Part shown: positions 33,346 through 41,014 of the stretch, piece after piece
Layout of the letters: every line of letters starts with the position of its first letter
Numbering within the stretch: position 1 is the stretch's first letter
Translations under genes and position numbers: made by a program
Assembly: GCF_003755185.1 (NCBI RefSeq)
Contig: NZ_RKIC01000010.1
Coordinates: 434,001-498,000 of the forward strand
Length of the DNA stretch: 64,000 nucleotides
Origin: Frigoribacterium sp. PhB24
GTDB taxonomy: Bacteria > Actinomycetota > Actinomycetes > Actinomycetales > Microbacteriaceae
Direction of reading: 5' to 3'
Notes under the pieces: generated by a model
Database searches by the model: none
Told to the model about the DNA's origin: nothing
Seen by the model: the letters and a program-made list of their open reading frames with translations, nothing else

Positions 33346-33816
33346 TTAGAACGGCGTCTCGTCGTTGTAGGTCGTCCCGCCGGCCGACGGCGGCGTGGAC
33401 CAGGCGTCCGTCGCCGGTGCAGGGTTCGCCCACGGCTCGCTCGGTGCCTCGACGCCCTGCGCCGGGCGGCCGCCGACCGACTGGCCGGCCTTCAGCACGA
33501 CAGCGACCTTCGGGAAATCGACGACGAGCTTCGTCCGCTGCTCGCCCTCGCGGGTCTGGTACTCCTGCGTCGCGAGCTGGCCGGTGAGGATGACCTCGCT
33601 GCCCTTCGCCAGAGACGCCATGACCGCGTCGGCGTCGCCCTCCCAGAACGTGGCCGTGATCCACGACGTGCCGCCGACGTTCTCGTAGCCGCCGCCGTCC
33701 TTCTTGCGGGACCGCTGCTGCGGGACGGTGATCTCGGCGACGCTCTTGCCGTTCGCGGTGCGGCCCTCGGGGTCCTTCGACAGGCGGCCGTTGATGGTGA
33801 TGTTCGGGTTACTCAT
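33346..33816 (-). CDS. ssb: Single-stranded DNA-binding protein
   Basis: A 156-residue phage SSB: an OB-fold (about residues 1-110) with NITINGRLSKDPEGRTANGKSVAEITVP, TSWITATFWEGDADAVMASLAKGSEVILTGQLATQEY, a flexible Gly/Pro/Ala linker and the acidic tip NDETPF, which resembles the DDxPF tail that recruits replication partners. Located between the replicative helicase region and the end of the early operon. Confidence 0.93.
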   Translation of the reverse strand: MSNPNITINGRLSKDPEGRTANGKSVAEITVPQQRSRKKDGGGYENVGGTSWITATFWEGDADAVMASLAKGSEVILTGQLATQEYQTREGEQRTKLVVDFPKVAVVLKAGQSVGGRPAQGVEAPSEPWANPAPATDAWSTPPSAGGTTYNDETPF

Positions 33817-33834
33817 GGTGGTCTGCTTCCTGGC

Positions 33835-34065
33835 TCAGAGAGCCGGTTCGGTGGTGTCGTTGTCGTGCTGGTGGTCGGCCGCGATGCCCTGCGCTCGCAG
33901 CGTCTCGCGGGCGTCGAGGGCCGCGGCGAACAGTGCCCGCCCGTACTCCTCGGCCTCGTCGATCGAGAGGGACTGACGGCCGCCGTCGACCGTGACGGTC
34001 ACGCCTCCGTCGTCGTCGCCCCAGGCGTCCGCGATCTCGACGTCGCGGGTCCGTGTAATGCCCAT
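33835..34065 (-). CDS. Hypothetical 76-residue protein
   Basis: Reads MGITRTRDVEIADAWGDDDGG, then VTVTVDGGRQSLSIDEAEEYGRALFAAALDARETLRAQGI and a His/Asp-rich end. Beta strands followed by a helix; no known family. Its ATG overlaps the upstream stop by one base (TGATG). Confidence 0.65.
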   Translation of the reverse strand: MGITRTRDVEIADAWGDDDGGVTVTVDGGRQSLSIDEAEEYGRALFAAALDARETLRAQGIAADHQHDNDTTEPAL

Positions 34066-34304
34066 CAGTCGGCCCAGCTCTCGACGTCGCCCTGCGTGTA
34101 GCCGCCAAGCGACTCGATGGCGTGCCTGGCGCACATCGAGATCCAGGCAGGCTCTCCGGTGTCGAAGTTGCGAACCACGGCGAGCGTCTCCTCGTCGCAC
34201 TCCATGCCGCCGCCGAAGTCGCACGTGCCGACGAGGGCTGCCGACGGGTTGTCGGACTCGCCGCCGTAGCGCGTCGGGATCTTGGTCACGTTGCTGTCAG
34301 TCAT
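34065..34304 (-). CDS. Hypothetical 79-residue cysteine-containing protein
   Basis: Contains CDFGGGMECDEETLAVVRNFDTGEPAWISMCARHAIES: three cysteines and a histidine that could bind one metal ion. It begins 10 bases after the dnaB stop and overlaps the next gene by one base. No family recognised. Confidence 0.65.
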   Translation of the reverse strand: MTDSNVTKIPTRYGGESDNPSAALVGTCDFGGGMECDEETLAVVRNFDTGEPAWISMCARHAIESLGGYTQGDVESWAD

Positions 34305-34313
34305 GTCGTCCTC

Positions 34314-35618
34314 TCAGATGTCCAGTTGGGTGGACCCGAACGGGTCCCACGTCTTGTCCCTCAGCCGCGCGAACTGCCCCTGCCAGTCGAGGACCACGGT
34401 CCCCATCTCGCCGTGCCGGTTCTTCGCCACGACGACCTCGAGGTCGCCCGGCTTCTTCGCCCGGTCGTACGAGAGCAGCAGCACCACGTCGGCGTCCTGC
34501 TCGATCGCGCCCGACTCCCGCAGGTCCGTCAGCTGCGGCGTCCGCGACGTCCGGCCCTGCGGCGGCCGCGACAGCTGCGACAGGGCGATCACCGGCACCT
34601 GCAGCTGCTTCGCGAGCTTCTTCAGACCCCGGCTGAACTCGGCCACGTCCTGTTGCCGGTTCTCCTTCCCGCCGCCCTCGATGAGCTGCAGGTAGTCGAT
34701 GACGACGCCGGCGAGCTTCCCTTTCCGCGCCACCGACCGCACGAACGAACGGATCTGCGTCAGCGTCGAGATGTCATCGCCGATGTAGATCGGGGCCTCC
34801 TGGAACCGCTGGCGGGCGATCTTCACCCGGCCCCACTGCTCCTCGTTCAGCGACCGGTTCCGCAGCGACTTCATGTGGACCTCGCCGTACTGCGCGATCA
34901 GACGGATCTGCAGCTCGTCCTCGCCCATCTCGAGGCTGATGAACGCCACCAGGCCCTCGTGAGCGAGCCGCGTCGCGCACTGCAGCCCGACAATCGTCTT
35001 CCCCTCACCGGGCCGGGCACCGACGATGATGAGGTTCCCCGCCGCGAGCCCGCCGATCAGCTTGTCGAGCGACGGCCACGGCGTCGGCACGTACTCGGGC
35101 TTCTCGTCGAGACGGTCGATCAGCGCATCGATGGTGGATCCAACTGCGTGCACGTCGACCCGGGCACCGGCAGCGACGGCCTCGACCTCAGTGCGGGCCT
35201 GGTCGGCGAGCTCGAACGCGTCGCCCTCGGTCGACTGGCCCATCTGCGCGACTCGCAGACCCGCCGACTGCAGGCGCCGGCGCAGCGCCCGGTCCTTCAC
35301 GATGTCGACGTAGTAGCCCACGTTTGCAGCAGTCGTCGGCGCGCCCTGCAGGACGTGGAGGTACTCGACACCACCGGCCTTGCTCAGCTCCCCGGCGCGG
35401 CCGAGCTCGTCCATGAGGGTGATCGGGTCGATCGGCTGGTTCTGATGCGCGAGGCGGGCGGCCGCGGTCACGATGACCTCGTGCTTCGGCACGTAGAAGT
35501 CCGAAGGCACGAGCCCATCGAGGACCTCCCACACAGCGGCGGGGGAGAGCATCATCGAGCCGACGACGTACTGCTCCGCGCCGACGTCGTGCTGCGGGCC
35601 CACAACCTGCTCAGCCAC
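34314..35618 (-). CDS. dnaB: Replicative DNA helicase (DnaB family)
   Basis: A 434-residue hexameric helicase. The N-terminal helical domain (GAEQYVVGSMMLSPAAVWEVLDGLVPSDFY ... IDPITLMDELG) and the RecA-like domain are both complete: Walker A GARPGEGKT (residues 200-208), ISLEMGEDELQIRL, VVIDYLQLI and SQLSRPPQGR ... LTDLRESGAIEQDADVV. GTG 35618, overlapping the upstream stop by 8 bases, is my preferred start; ATG 35642 is possible. The 116-residue gene before it may load this helicase. Confidence 0.95.
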   Translation of the reverse strand: MAEQVVGPQHDVGAEQYVVGSMMLSPAAVWEVLDGLVPSDFYVPKHEVIVTAAARLAHQNQPIDPITLMDELGRAGELSKAGGVEYLHVLQGAPTTAANVGYYVDIVKDRALRRRLQSAGLRVAQMGQSTEGDAFELADQARTEVEAVAAGARVDVHAVGSTIDALIDRLDEKPEYVPTPWPSLDKLIGGLAAGNLIIVGARPGEGKTIVGLQCATRLAHEGLVAFISLEMGEDELQIRLIAQYGEVHMKSLRNRSLNEEQWGRVKIARQRFQEAPIYIGDDISTLTQIRSFVRSVARKGKLAGVVIDYLQLIEGGGKENRQQDVAEFSRGLKKLAKQLQVPVIALSQLSRPPQGRTSRTPQLTDLRESGAIEQDADVVLLLSYDRAKKPGDLEVVVAKNRHGEMGTVVLDWQGQFARLRDKTWDPFGSTQLDI

Positions 35619-35961
35619 GGGACACCGCCAGGACCCACTCATAGCTGTGCTGGTTCTCGTCGTACTCCTGGACCGTGACGCCGTGCGCCTCGCACCACTC
35701 GGCCTTCTGCTCGGCGAGCAGCTCGTCCGTCGCGCTCGGCAGCACGCCCAGCTCCCGGTGCGCCTGAACACGCTCGAGGACGTCCGACGGCATCACCTTT
35801 CGGTGCTCCTCGCGGTAGTGCTCACGGACCGCGCCGAGTGCCGCCTCGTAGTCGAGGTGGCCGACGAGGTCATGCCAGACCTCGACCGAGAGCTCGTTCA
35901 TCACTCGGCCGTCGACGCCCTGCATCCACAGCACCAGCTGCGCCGTCTCGAACTTCTCCAT
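35611..35961 (-). CDS. Small helical protein before dnaB, possible helicase loader
   Basis: A 116-residue helical, acidic protein (FETAQLVLWMQGVDGRVMNELSVEVWHDLVGHLDYEAALGAVREHYREEHRKVMPSDVLERVQ). The layout (helical N-terminus with W..L...DYE.AL.A...), size and place just before dnaB resemble helicase loaders of the SPP1 G39P type. This is inference, not a recognised motif match. It starts inside the end of the upstream winged-helix gene (92-base overlap in another frame) and overlaps dnaB by 8 bases. Confidence 0.6.
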   Translation of the reverse strand: MEKFETAQLVLWMQGVDGRVMNELSVEVWHDLVGHLDYEAALGAVREHYREEHRKVMPSDVLERVQAHRELGVLPSATDELLAEQKAEWCEAHGVTVQEYDENQHSYEWVLAVSRG

Positions 35962-36763
35962 GCCCCTGTCCCTCTCGTCGGTACTTCTCGATCAGGGCCA
36001 GGCCCTGCTGCTGCTGCTCTTGCCCGCGGCCGCCACCACGAGGGGGCAGCGCGTCGTCGTCCCACCGGCCCGCGTTCAGCCACGACGCCGGGTGCGGGAT
36101 GAACCGCGCCTCCTCCTTCGGCGGGAGATTCGGGTCGGCGGCGAACCGCTTCGCGCCGGCGATGATGACCTCGGCCGTCGCGACCCTGACGGCCTTCGCG
36201 AACGCCTTCTCGGCCGCCGCCCGACCCACGTGTCGCGGGTAGGCCGCGTAGAAGGACTCGAACGACCCAGCGCCGCTCACGACCACCTCGTCCCGGCCCG
36301 CCCCCGCAGGGGGTAGGGGGATCTTCTTCTTGGGTTCTTCTTCACTGGGTTCTTCTTCCTCGGCACGTGGTGCCGTTACCTGACGGCACGTGGTGCCGTT
36401 ACCTGCGTCTCCCCGTGCCGTTGGGCTCAGTTGGGTAACGGCACCGTGTGCTGTTACCTCGCCGCCGTTCGGGTGCAGCGTGTAGCTGTTGCTCGTCCGG
36501 CCCCCGCGGCCGTTCCGCCGCACCGACGCGACGACCCCGAGGGCCCGCAGCTCGTCGAGGGCGTGCTGCACCTTCCGCGCGCTGCACCTCGCCTCGGCCG
36601 CGAGCGTCTCGTGCGAGGGGTAGATGCCGCCGCGGCCGCTGTGGGAGGCGAGGGCCGCGTAGACGGCGATCGCGTAGGGACTGATCGTGGTGTCGCGGAT
36701 CATCCAGTTCGGGACGGCCGCGAAGCCGGGGGTGTCTGGCGTGCCACTGTCGGTCATCGCCAT
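35870..36763 (-). CDS. Winged-helix replication initiator-like protein
   Basis: A 297-residue protein. The N-terminus has a winged helix-turn-helix: FAAVPNWMIRDTTISPYAIAVYAALASHSGRGGIYPSHETLAAEARCSARKVQHALDELRALGVV, common in phage initiator and DnaD-like proteins. An acidic/lysine linker (EEEEPSEEEPKKK) joins it to a C-terminal domain with FYAAYPRHVGRAAAEKAFAKAVR. It probably binds the phage origin, which may lie in its own sequence. ATG 36763 has AAGGAG eight bases upstream. The last 30 codons overlap the next gene in another frame. Confidence 0.75.
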   Translation of the reverse strand: MAMTDSGTPDTPGFAAVPNWMIRDTTISPYAIAVYAALASHSGRGGIYPSHETLAAEARCSARKVQHALDELRALGVVASVRRNGRGGRTSNSYTLHPNGGEVTAHGAVTQLSPTARGDAGNGTTCRQVTAPRAEEEEPSEEEPKKKIPLPPAGAGRDEVVVSGAGSFESFYAAYPRHVGRAAAEKAFAKAVRVATAEVIIAGAKRFAADPNLPPKEEARFIPHPASWLNAGRWDDDALPPRGGGRGQEQQQQGLALIEKYRREGQGHGEVRDGAAGAVDAGRRRPSDERALGRGLA

Positions 36764-37110
36764 GGTGTTGTCTCCTTCGGTGCTGGTGCCCACCGGCCGT
36801 CGTCGTCCAGGAGGACGAGGCCGTGCACGGCGTGCTGGATCGGTGTCGCTGTCGGGTCTGCGAAGCCCGAGATCTTGATGCCCCGCCGCAGCGCCTCGGC
36901 CTGCAGGTCCGCCTCGGCCTCGATGCGGCCGTTCAGGATGCTGTCGAGCCAGACGACGTTCGACGGGCGGTGCTTGTTCTTCCGGCCGCCGGCGCCGCCT
37001 TGACGGTGCTGGGGGACGAGCCGGTCGGACTCCTGGCCGGTCCAGGCGCATCGGCGCCCGTCGCGCTGCTCGAGCACGGCCAGGAGCCCTCGCGGTGTCG
37101 GGCTGCTCAC
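36754..37110 (-). CDS. HNH-like endonuclease or nuclease remnant
   Basis: A 118-residue protein containing RDGRRCAWTGQESDRLVPQHRQGGAGGRKNKHRPSNVVWLDSILNGRIE. This is the HNH pattern of phage nucleases (CAWTG, RLVPQHR, then RPSN..WL), but the usual second pair of zinc cysteines is not visible. It starts at GTG 37110, overlapping the ParB-like stop, and ends inside the start of the next gene. It may act as a free-standing nuclease in phage DNA metabolism. Confidence 0.65.
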   Translation of the reverse strand: MSSPTPRGLLAVLEQRDGRRCAWTGQESDRLVPQHRQGGAGGRKNKHRPSNVVWLDSILNGRIEAEADLQAEALRRGIKISGFADPTATPIQHAVHGLVLLDDDGRWAPAPKETTPWR

Positions 37111-38483
37111 GCGGCCGCGGCCTCCTCGATGCCGGCGACGCGCGCCTCGACGTCGCTGAGCTCGTAGCCCCATGCCTGCAGCGTCACCAGGTACGGGCGG
37201 GCCGTGTCCGGCGACTGCCAGCCCTTCTTGTAGAAGTCGAACCCGCCCTCGATGCCGCCGAGCGCGAGCCCGAGGAGGATCTGCGGGGCGCGGGCCGGGT
37301 GCTGCTGCAGGTAAGGCGTCGCCACACTGCGCATCGACCAGGTGTCCTTCTGCTCGAGGTCGAGCAGCTCGGCGATCGCCATCCAGTGGCCGCCGGCGTA
37401 CGACGCCATGCTCGTCTCGATGACGTGCGCCGCGACGAGCAGCTCCCAGCCCTTGGGCAGCGTCTTGCGCTGCAGCAGTTCATGCAGCCATGAGCGGCGG
37501 ACCGTCGACGCGGCGGTCCAGTCCTTCGTCGTCTCGCGCTCGGCCTTCTTCGCGGCCTTCTCCTCGTCGGTCAGCGGGACCTTCGTCTCGCCCATCCCGT
37601 AGACCCACCAGCCGTTCTCAGCGACGTGCGTCACGGCGTAGCCGATGCCGTACGTATCCGGCTCCCGCCCACCCTCCATCGTCCAGGCGCCGGAACGGCG
37701 CACGGGGTAGGCGAACAAGTCCTGCGGTGCCTGCTCGAGGACCATCTCGAGAGTGAGGGGCTTGTGGCCCTTTTCGCTGGCGTAGACGTGCTCGAGGGCG
37801 TACATCGTCTTGTCCTCGTAGGCCGGTGCGCTGTCGATCAGCGCGAGCCCCTTCTCGCGGATCTCATCGGCGACGGCTGCGAGCTTGGCTTCCCGCTCGA
37901 GGTCATCGCGGTGTCGCTGCGCCGTGTGCTCGAACCCACGCCCCTGCGTCGCCGCCACGATGAGGTCGGCGACGATCGCGGGGCGCCCGTCGAACTCGAG
38001 CAGCACGGCAGCTTGGTCGAGAGTCAGGTCGTGCTCGGCGACAGCGGCCGCGGCGACGTCGTTCCCGCCGACCTGCAGCGCGACGTCGACGACCTTGCGC
38101 TGATAGCCGGTCTTCTTGGCGATCGCCGCGGCGCTCATGCCGAACAGCTCGAGCTGCTTCACCGCTGCGACGGACTCCGACACCCCGAGGCTCTCGCGCT
38201 GGTCGTTCACGATCAGCTGGTCGACGATGCGGACCTTCTCGTCCGACAGTGGCTCGACGACGAACACCGGCACGTCGACCACGCCGGCGTCGACGGCCGC
38301 CAGGGTGCGGCGCTGGCCGTCGATGACCGCCAGGCCCTCGTCGACGCGCTGAACCGTGATCGGCACCTTCACGCCGTGCTGCTTGATGCTCGCGACGAAC
38401 TCCTTCGAGATCTTCGTCTCGGTGCGGACGTTGGCCGCGATGATGAGCGTCGACGGGTCGACACGCTCGATGGACTCAGACAT
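37107..38483 (-). CDS. ParB/Srx-domain DNA-binding protein
   Basis: A 458-residue protein. The N-terminal ParB domain has VRTETKISKEFVASIKQHGVKVPITVQRV and DGQRRTLAAVDAG; a helix-turn-helix follows (LGVSESVAAVKQLELFGMSAAAIAKKTGYQRKVVDVALQ), then a long helical C-terminus. ParB proteins are CTP-dependent clamps that bind parS-like sites. There is no ParA next to it and the phage integrates, so plasmid partitioning is unlikely; a role in replication or gene control is more likely (inference). Confidence 0.8.
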   Translation of the reverse strand: MSESIERVDPSTLIIAANVRTETKISKEFVASIKQHGVKVPITVQRVDEGLAVIDGQRRTLAAVDAGVVDVPVFVVEPLSDEKVRIVDQLIVNDQRESLGVSESVAAVKQLELFGMSAAAIAKKTGYQRKVVDVALQVGGNDVAAAAVAEHDLTLDQAAVLLEFDGRPAIVADLIVAATQGRGFEHTAQRHRDDLEREAKLAAVADEIREKGLALIDSAPAYEDKTMYALEHVYASEKGHKPLTLEMVLEQAPQDLFAYPVRRSGAWTMEGGREPDTYGIGYAVTHVAENGWWVYGMGETKVPLTDEEKAAKKAERETTKDWTAASTVRRSWLHELLQRKTLPKGWELLVAAHVIETSMASYAGGHWMAIAELLDLEQKDTWSMRSVATPYLQQHPARAPQILLGLALGGIEGGFDFYKKGWQSPDTARPYLVTLQAWGYELSDVEARVAGIEEAAAA

Positions 38484-39327
38484 GGTTCTCTCCTTCGCTC
38501 ACCTGGTCGCGACCATCGCGACGCAGGGCCTTGCTCAGTTGCTCGAAGGCGAACGCGAACGCGTTCAGGGCGTCCGCGATCGCTTCTCGGTCGATCGACC
38601 TGGTCGTGCCGCCGACGTTCTCGGACGGCTCGGCCGGGGTGGGCTCGTCGTGCTCGAGCGCGGGTGCCGCCTCGACGTCGGGCCCGGGGGTCTCGGGCTC
38701 GGCCACCGGTGCCGGCGCCTCGGGCTCCGGGGTGGGGGCGACGTCGCCGAGCTGCTTGACGGGTGCCTGCTTCCCCGCGGCTTCACGGGCGGCCTTGCGG
38801 TCCCGCTGGTAGTCCACGATCGCCTGACGGCAGGAGCGCCCGTCGGGCCCGCCGGGGCAGTCGTCTCGGCAGCCTCGGCGGTAGCCCTGGGGCGTGCCAT
38901 GGGGGTAGGGCGCGACCTCGACGGGATCAGCCTCGGCGACCGGCTCGGGCACGGGCGCCGGTTCAGGCTCGACGATCGGCTCCGGCTCGGCGACGACCGG
39001 GGCCGGCGCCGCCGGGGTGGGCTTGGGCTTCGGCTTGTGCTGCCCGAGCGGTGCCATGAGCAGATCGGCCCCACGACGCACCTTCGGCTTCACCTTCTCC
39101 GGCACCGTGGCGACGACGGGCGTCGCGGGCTGCGCCAGGACCTCCACTGACGCACCAGAGAGCGCCAGACGGCGGTAGCCGTAGTCCGATGCGACGCGCA
39201 CGTTCGCGTCCCGGCACGACTGCCCCGTCTCGACCTTCGCCGGGCACGCCCCGCCCTTGCAGCCGCGCTCGTAGCCCGCCGGCGTCCCGTGAGGGAACCC
39301 GTCCTCGAACAGGTCTGCGCCGCTCAC
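38476..39327 (-). CDS. Protein with duplicated HGTP-G-RGC cysteine modules
   Basis: A 283-residue protein with two copies of the same module, at about residues 12-42 (FPHGTPAGYERGCKGGACPA ... SCRDANVRV) and 142-172 (YPHGTPQGYRRGCRDDCPGG ... SCRQAIVDYQ). Between and after them lie long Pro/Glu/Ala/Val-rich linkers. Each module has three cysteines and one His and could bind zinc. Single modules of this type occur in other actinophage DNA-binding proteins. It overlaps the ParB-like gene by 8 bases. Function unknown; DNA binding is inferred. Confidence 0.65.
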   Translation of the reverse strand: MSGADLFEDGFPHGTPAGYERGCKGGACPAKVETGQSCRDANVRVASDYGYRRLALSGASVEVLAQPATPVVATVPEKVKPKVRRGADLLMAPLGQHKPKPKPTPAAPAPVVAEPEPIVEPEPAPVPEPVAEADPVEVAPYPHGTPQGYRRGCRDDCPGGPDGRSCRQAIVDYQRDRKAAREAAGKQAPVKQLGDVAPTPEPEAPAPVAEPETPGPDVEAAPALEHDEPTPAEPSENVGGTTRSIDREAIADALNAFAFAFEQLSKALRRDGRDQVSEGENHV

Positions 39328-39530
39328 GACACGACCGCGATCGCGTCGGCCGACACCATCTCAGGCAGGTGCGCGCCTTCGAAGAACAGACCCACCGCGC
39401 CCGGCTGCTGGTGCACGAGCACCTGCAGCACACCCCCGACCAGGTCGCCCTCGGTGTTCGGGACCGTGATCGTCTTCCCGAGCTGGTCGCCCGACAGCGA
39501 ACCGGCGAACGTCTCTCTGCGGTCGCCCAT
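39324..39530 (-). CDS. Hypothetical 68-residue protein
   Basis: Reads MGDRRETFAGSLSGDQLGKTITVPNTEGD, then VLQVLVHQQPGAVGLFFEGAHLPEMVSADAIAVVS: a compact beta-rich domain. The start overlaps the upstream stop by one base (TGATG) and its stop overlaps the next ATG. No family recognised. Confidence 0.65.
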   Translation of the reverse strand: MGDRRETFAGSLSGDQLGKTITVPNTEGDLVGGVLQVLVHQQPGAVGLFFEGAHLPEMVSADAIAVVS

Positions 39531-40132
39531 CAGGCACCCGCCAGCGACTCGCGCAGTTGGCGCACCCACCAGGTGCGCTGGTTCGCTCGCGCCACCGCGT
39601 CGCCCCAGCCCTTCGTCGCCCGCGTGAGCTCAGCCTTCGCGCGGCCGATCTGATCGTCGCGGAAGGCGCCCGGCGTCATCACGCGGGGCAGGAAGAAGTC
39701 GTCCGCGGCCGAGCAGTCGAACTTGATCGACCCCTCGAGCTGGTCCCGCATGAACGACTGGAGCTGCTCGTGTTCTGTCGACGGCGGAACCCAGCAGTCG
39801 ACGGCCTCGAGCATTGCCTCGTAGCGGACACGTAGGGCCCGGGACCGCTCTCGCGCCCGCTGTGACGCCTCCGCCATTTCCTCGTTGTTCTTCGTGAGCA
39901 GAGCGGCCCACTCGTCCATCGGGCGAGCCTCAGCCTCAGCGAGATCGGCCCTGGCGCGTTCGAGCCGCTCCTTCGCGTACTGGTCCGGCTCGAAACGCTC
40001 GGGCACGACGGCGTCGGGGCCAGCGTCTCGCATCTCGACGAGAGCTCCGAAGCCGCGCGCGCAACTCATCGCGAACTCGGCGAATGTCTGATCTTTGCCG
40101 TCATGCAAGTCGGCGGTGTATCCAGTGGGCAT
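39530..40132 (-). CDS. Hypothetical 200-residue helical protein
   Basis: A mostly helical, charged protein with a predicted coiled coil near residues 55-100 (AKERLERARADLAEAEARPMDEWAALLTKNNEEMAEASQRARERSR) and a C-terminal segment GRAKAELTRATKGWGDAVARANQRTWWVRQLRESL. Part of the early operon between recombination and partition-like genes. No family recognised and no membrane segment. Confidence 0.65.
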   Translation of the reverse strand: MPTGYTADLHDGKDQTFAEFAMSCARGFGALVEMRDAGPDAVVPERFEPDQYAKERLERARADLAEAEARPMDEWAALLTKNNEEMAEASQRARERSRALRVRYEAMLEAVDCWVPPSTEHEQLQSFMRDQLEGSIKFDCSAADDFFLPRVMTPGAFRDDQIGRAKAELTRATKGWGDAVARANQRTWWVRQLRESLAGA

Positions 40133-40139
40133 CGTGCCC

Positions 40140-40655
40140 CTACCTCTCCTCGGGCACGTGGCCCGAAGCTCCGAAACGTGATGCCGCGCGGTCGTCCGCG
40201 CGGTCAGTGCGGTGGTTGTCCATCGCCGCGGCGAAGGTGTCGAGCAGCTTCCGCAGCCACTGCTCCCGCTTCTCCTGCACGAGCTCGTTCAGCCGTGCCG
40301 TGTCGTACTCGTCGGACGCCTCAGCCATCTGCTGAGCCAGGGCCCGCGTGACCTTGTCGGGGCCGGCGACGAGCCGGACCGTCTCGCGGGCGAGGATGCG
40401 CTCCGTCTGGTGCTTCGCCTTCGCGTAGTCCTCGCCCGCCTGCCGCAGTGCCTGAGCGACCTCGAACCGCATCGCGACGAGCTGCGCCCCGTACGACTTG
40501 CCGAGAGTCCGGAAGACGGCGTCGACGAGAGCCACGTGCAAGGCGTCTTCCCTCGACGGGTGGTGGATACCGACCGTTCGGAGCACGTGAGCGATCCGGG
40601 GATCGAGTCCGCCCCCTTCGACGACCTCGCCCATGGCCACGTCGACGCCGTTCAC
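40140..40655 (-). CDS. Hypothetical 171-residue early protein
   Basis: Starts at GTG 40655, overlapping the upstream stop (GTGA). Helical and charged: HVLRTVGIHHPSREDALHVALVDAVFRTLGKSYGAQLVAMRFEVAQALRQAGEDYAKAKHQTERIL, and LNELVQEKREQWLRKLLDTFAAAMDNHRTDRADDRA. No family recognised. Confidence 0.62.
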   Translation of the reverse strand: MNGVDVAMGEVVEGGGLDPRIAHVLRTVGIHHPSREDALHVALVDAVFRTLGKSYGAQLVAMRFEVAQALRQAGEDYAKAKHQTERILARETVRLVAGPDKVTRALAQQMAEASDEYDTARLNELVQEKREQWLRKLLDTFAAAMDNHRTDRADDRAASRFGASGHVPEER

Positions 40656-41014
40656 GATTCCGACTCGGGGTCGTAGGGCTGCCACCCGCGGACGTGCAGC
40701 TTCCGACGGACAAGGATGCTGCCGGGGATGTGCTGCAGCATTTCTTCCGCGTCAGCAACCTCGGGGCTCACGACCAGCACTGAGCCGGCCACTAACAGCC
40801 CGTACTCTGCCTCCGAGTCGAACTGGGCCAGTTCCTCACGCAGGCGGCGTACCTCGGCGACGAGCGCGGGCACGTCCCGCTGCGATCGCACGAGTGCCTG
40901 CTGCAAGTCGGCCGCAACGTGGTGCGACGGGCCAACGCGGTCGGCCCACCTTTCGCGCATGGTGACGACGCTCGCCTGGTTGGTGGTGACTGCGTCGAGG
41001 TCGAGCTCAGCCAC
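40652..41014 (-). CDS. Hypothetical 120-residue early protein
   Basis: A protein with a helical middle (HHVAADLQQALVRSQRDVPALVAEVRRLREELAQF) and a strand-rich end (YGLLVAGSVLVVSPEVADAEEMLQHIPGSILVRRKLHVRGWQPY). I chose GTG 41014, which overlaps the upstream stop by 8 bases; a GTG 12 bases earlier is also possible. No family recognised. Confidence 0.6.
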   Translation of the reverse strand: MAELDLDAVTTNQASVVTMRERWADRVGPSHHVAADLQQALVRSQRDVPALVAEVRRLREELAQFDSEAEYGLLVAGSVLVVSPEVADAEEMLQHIPGSILVRRKLHVRGWQPYDPESES

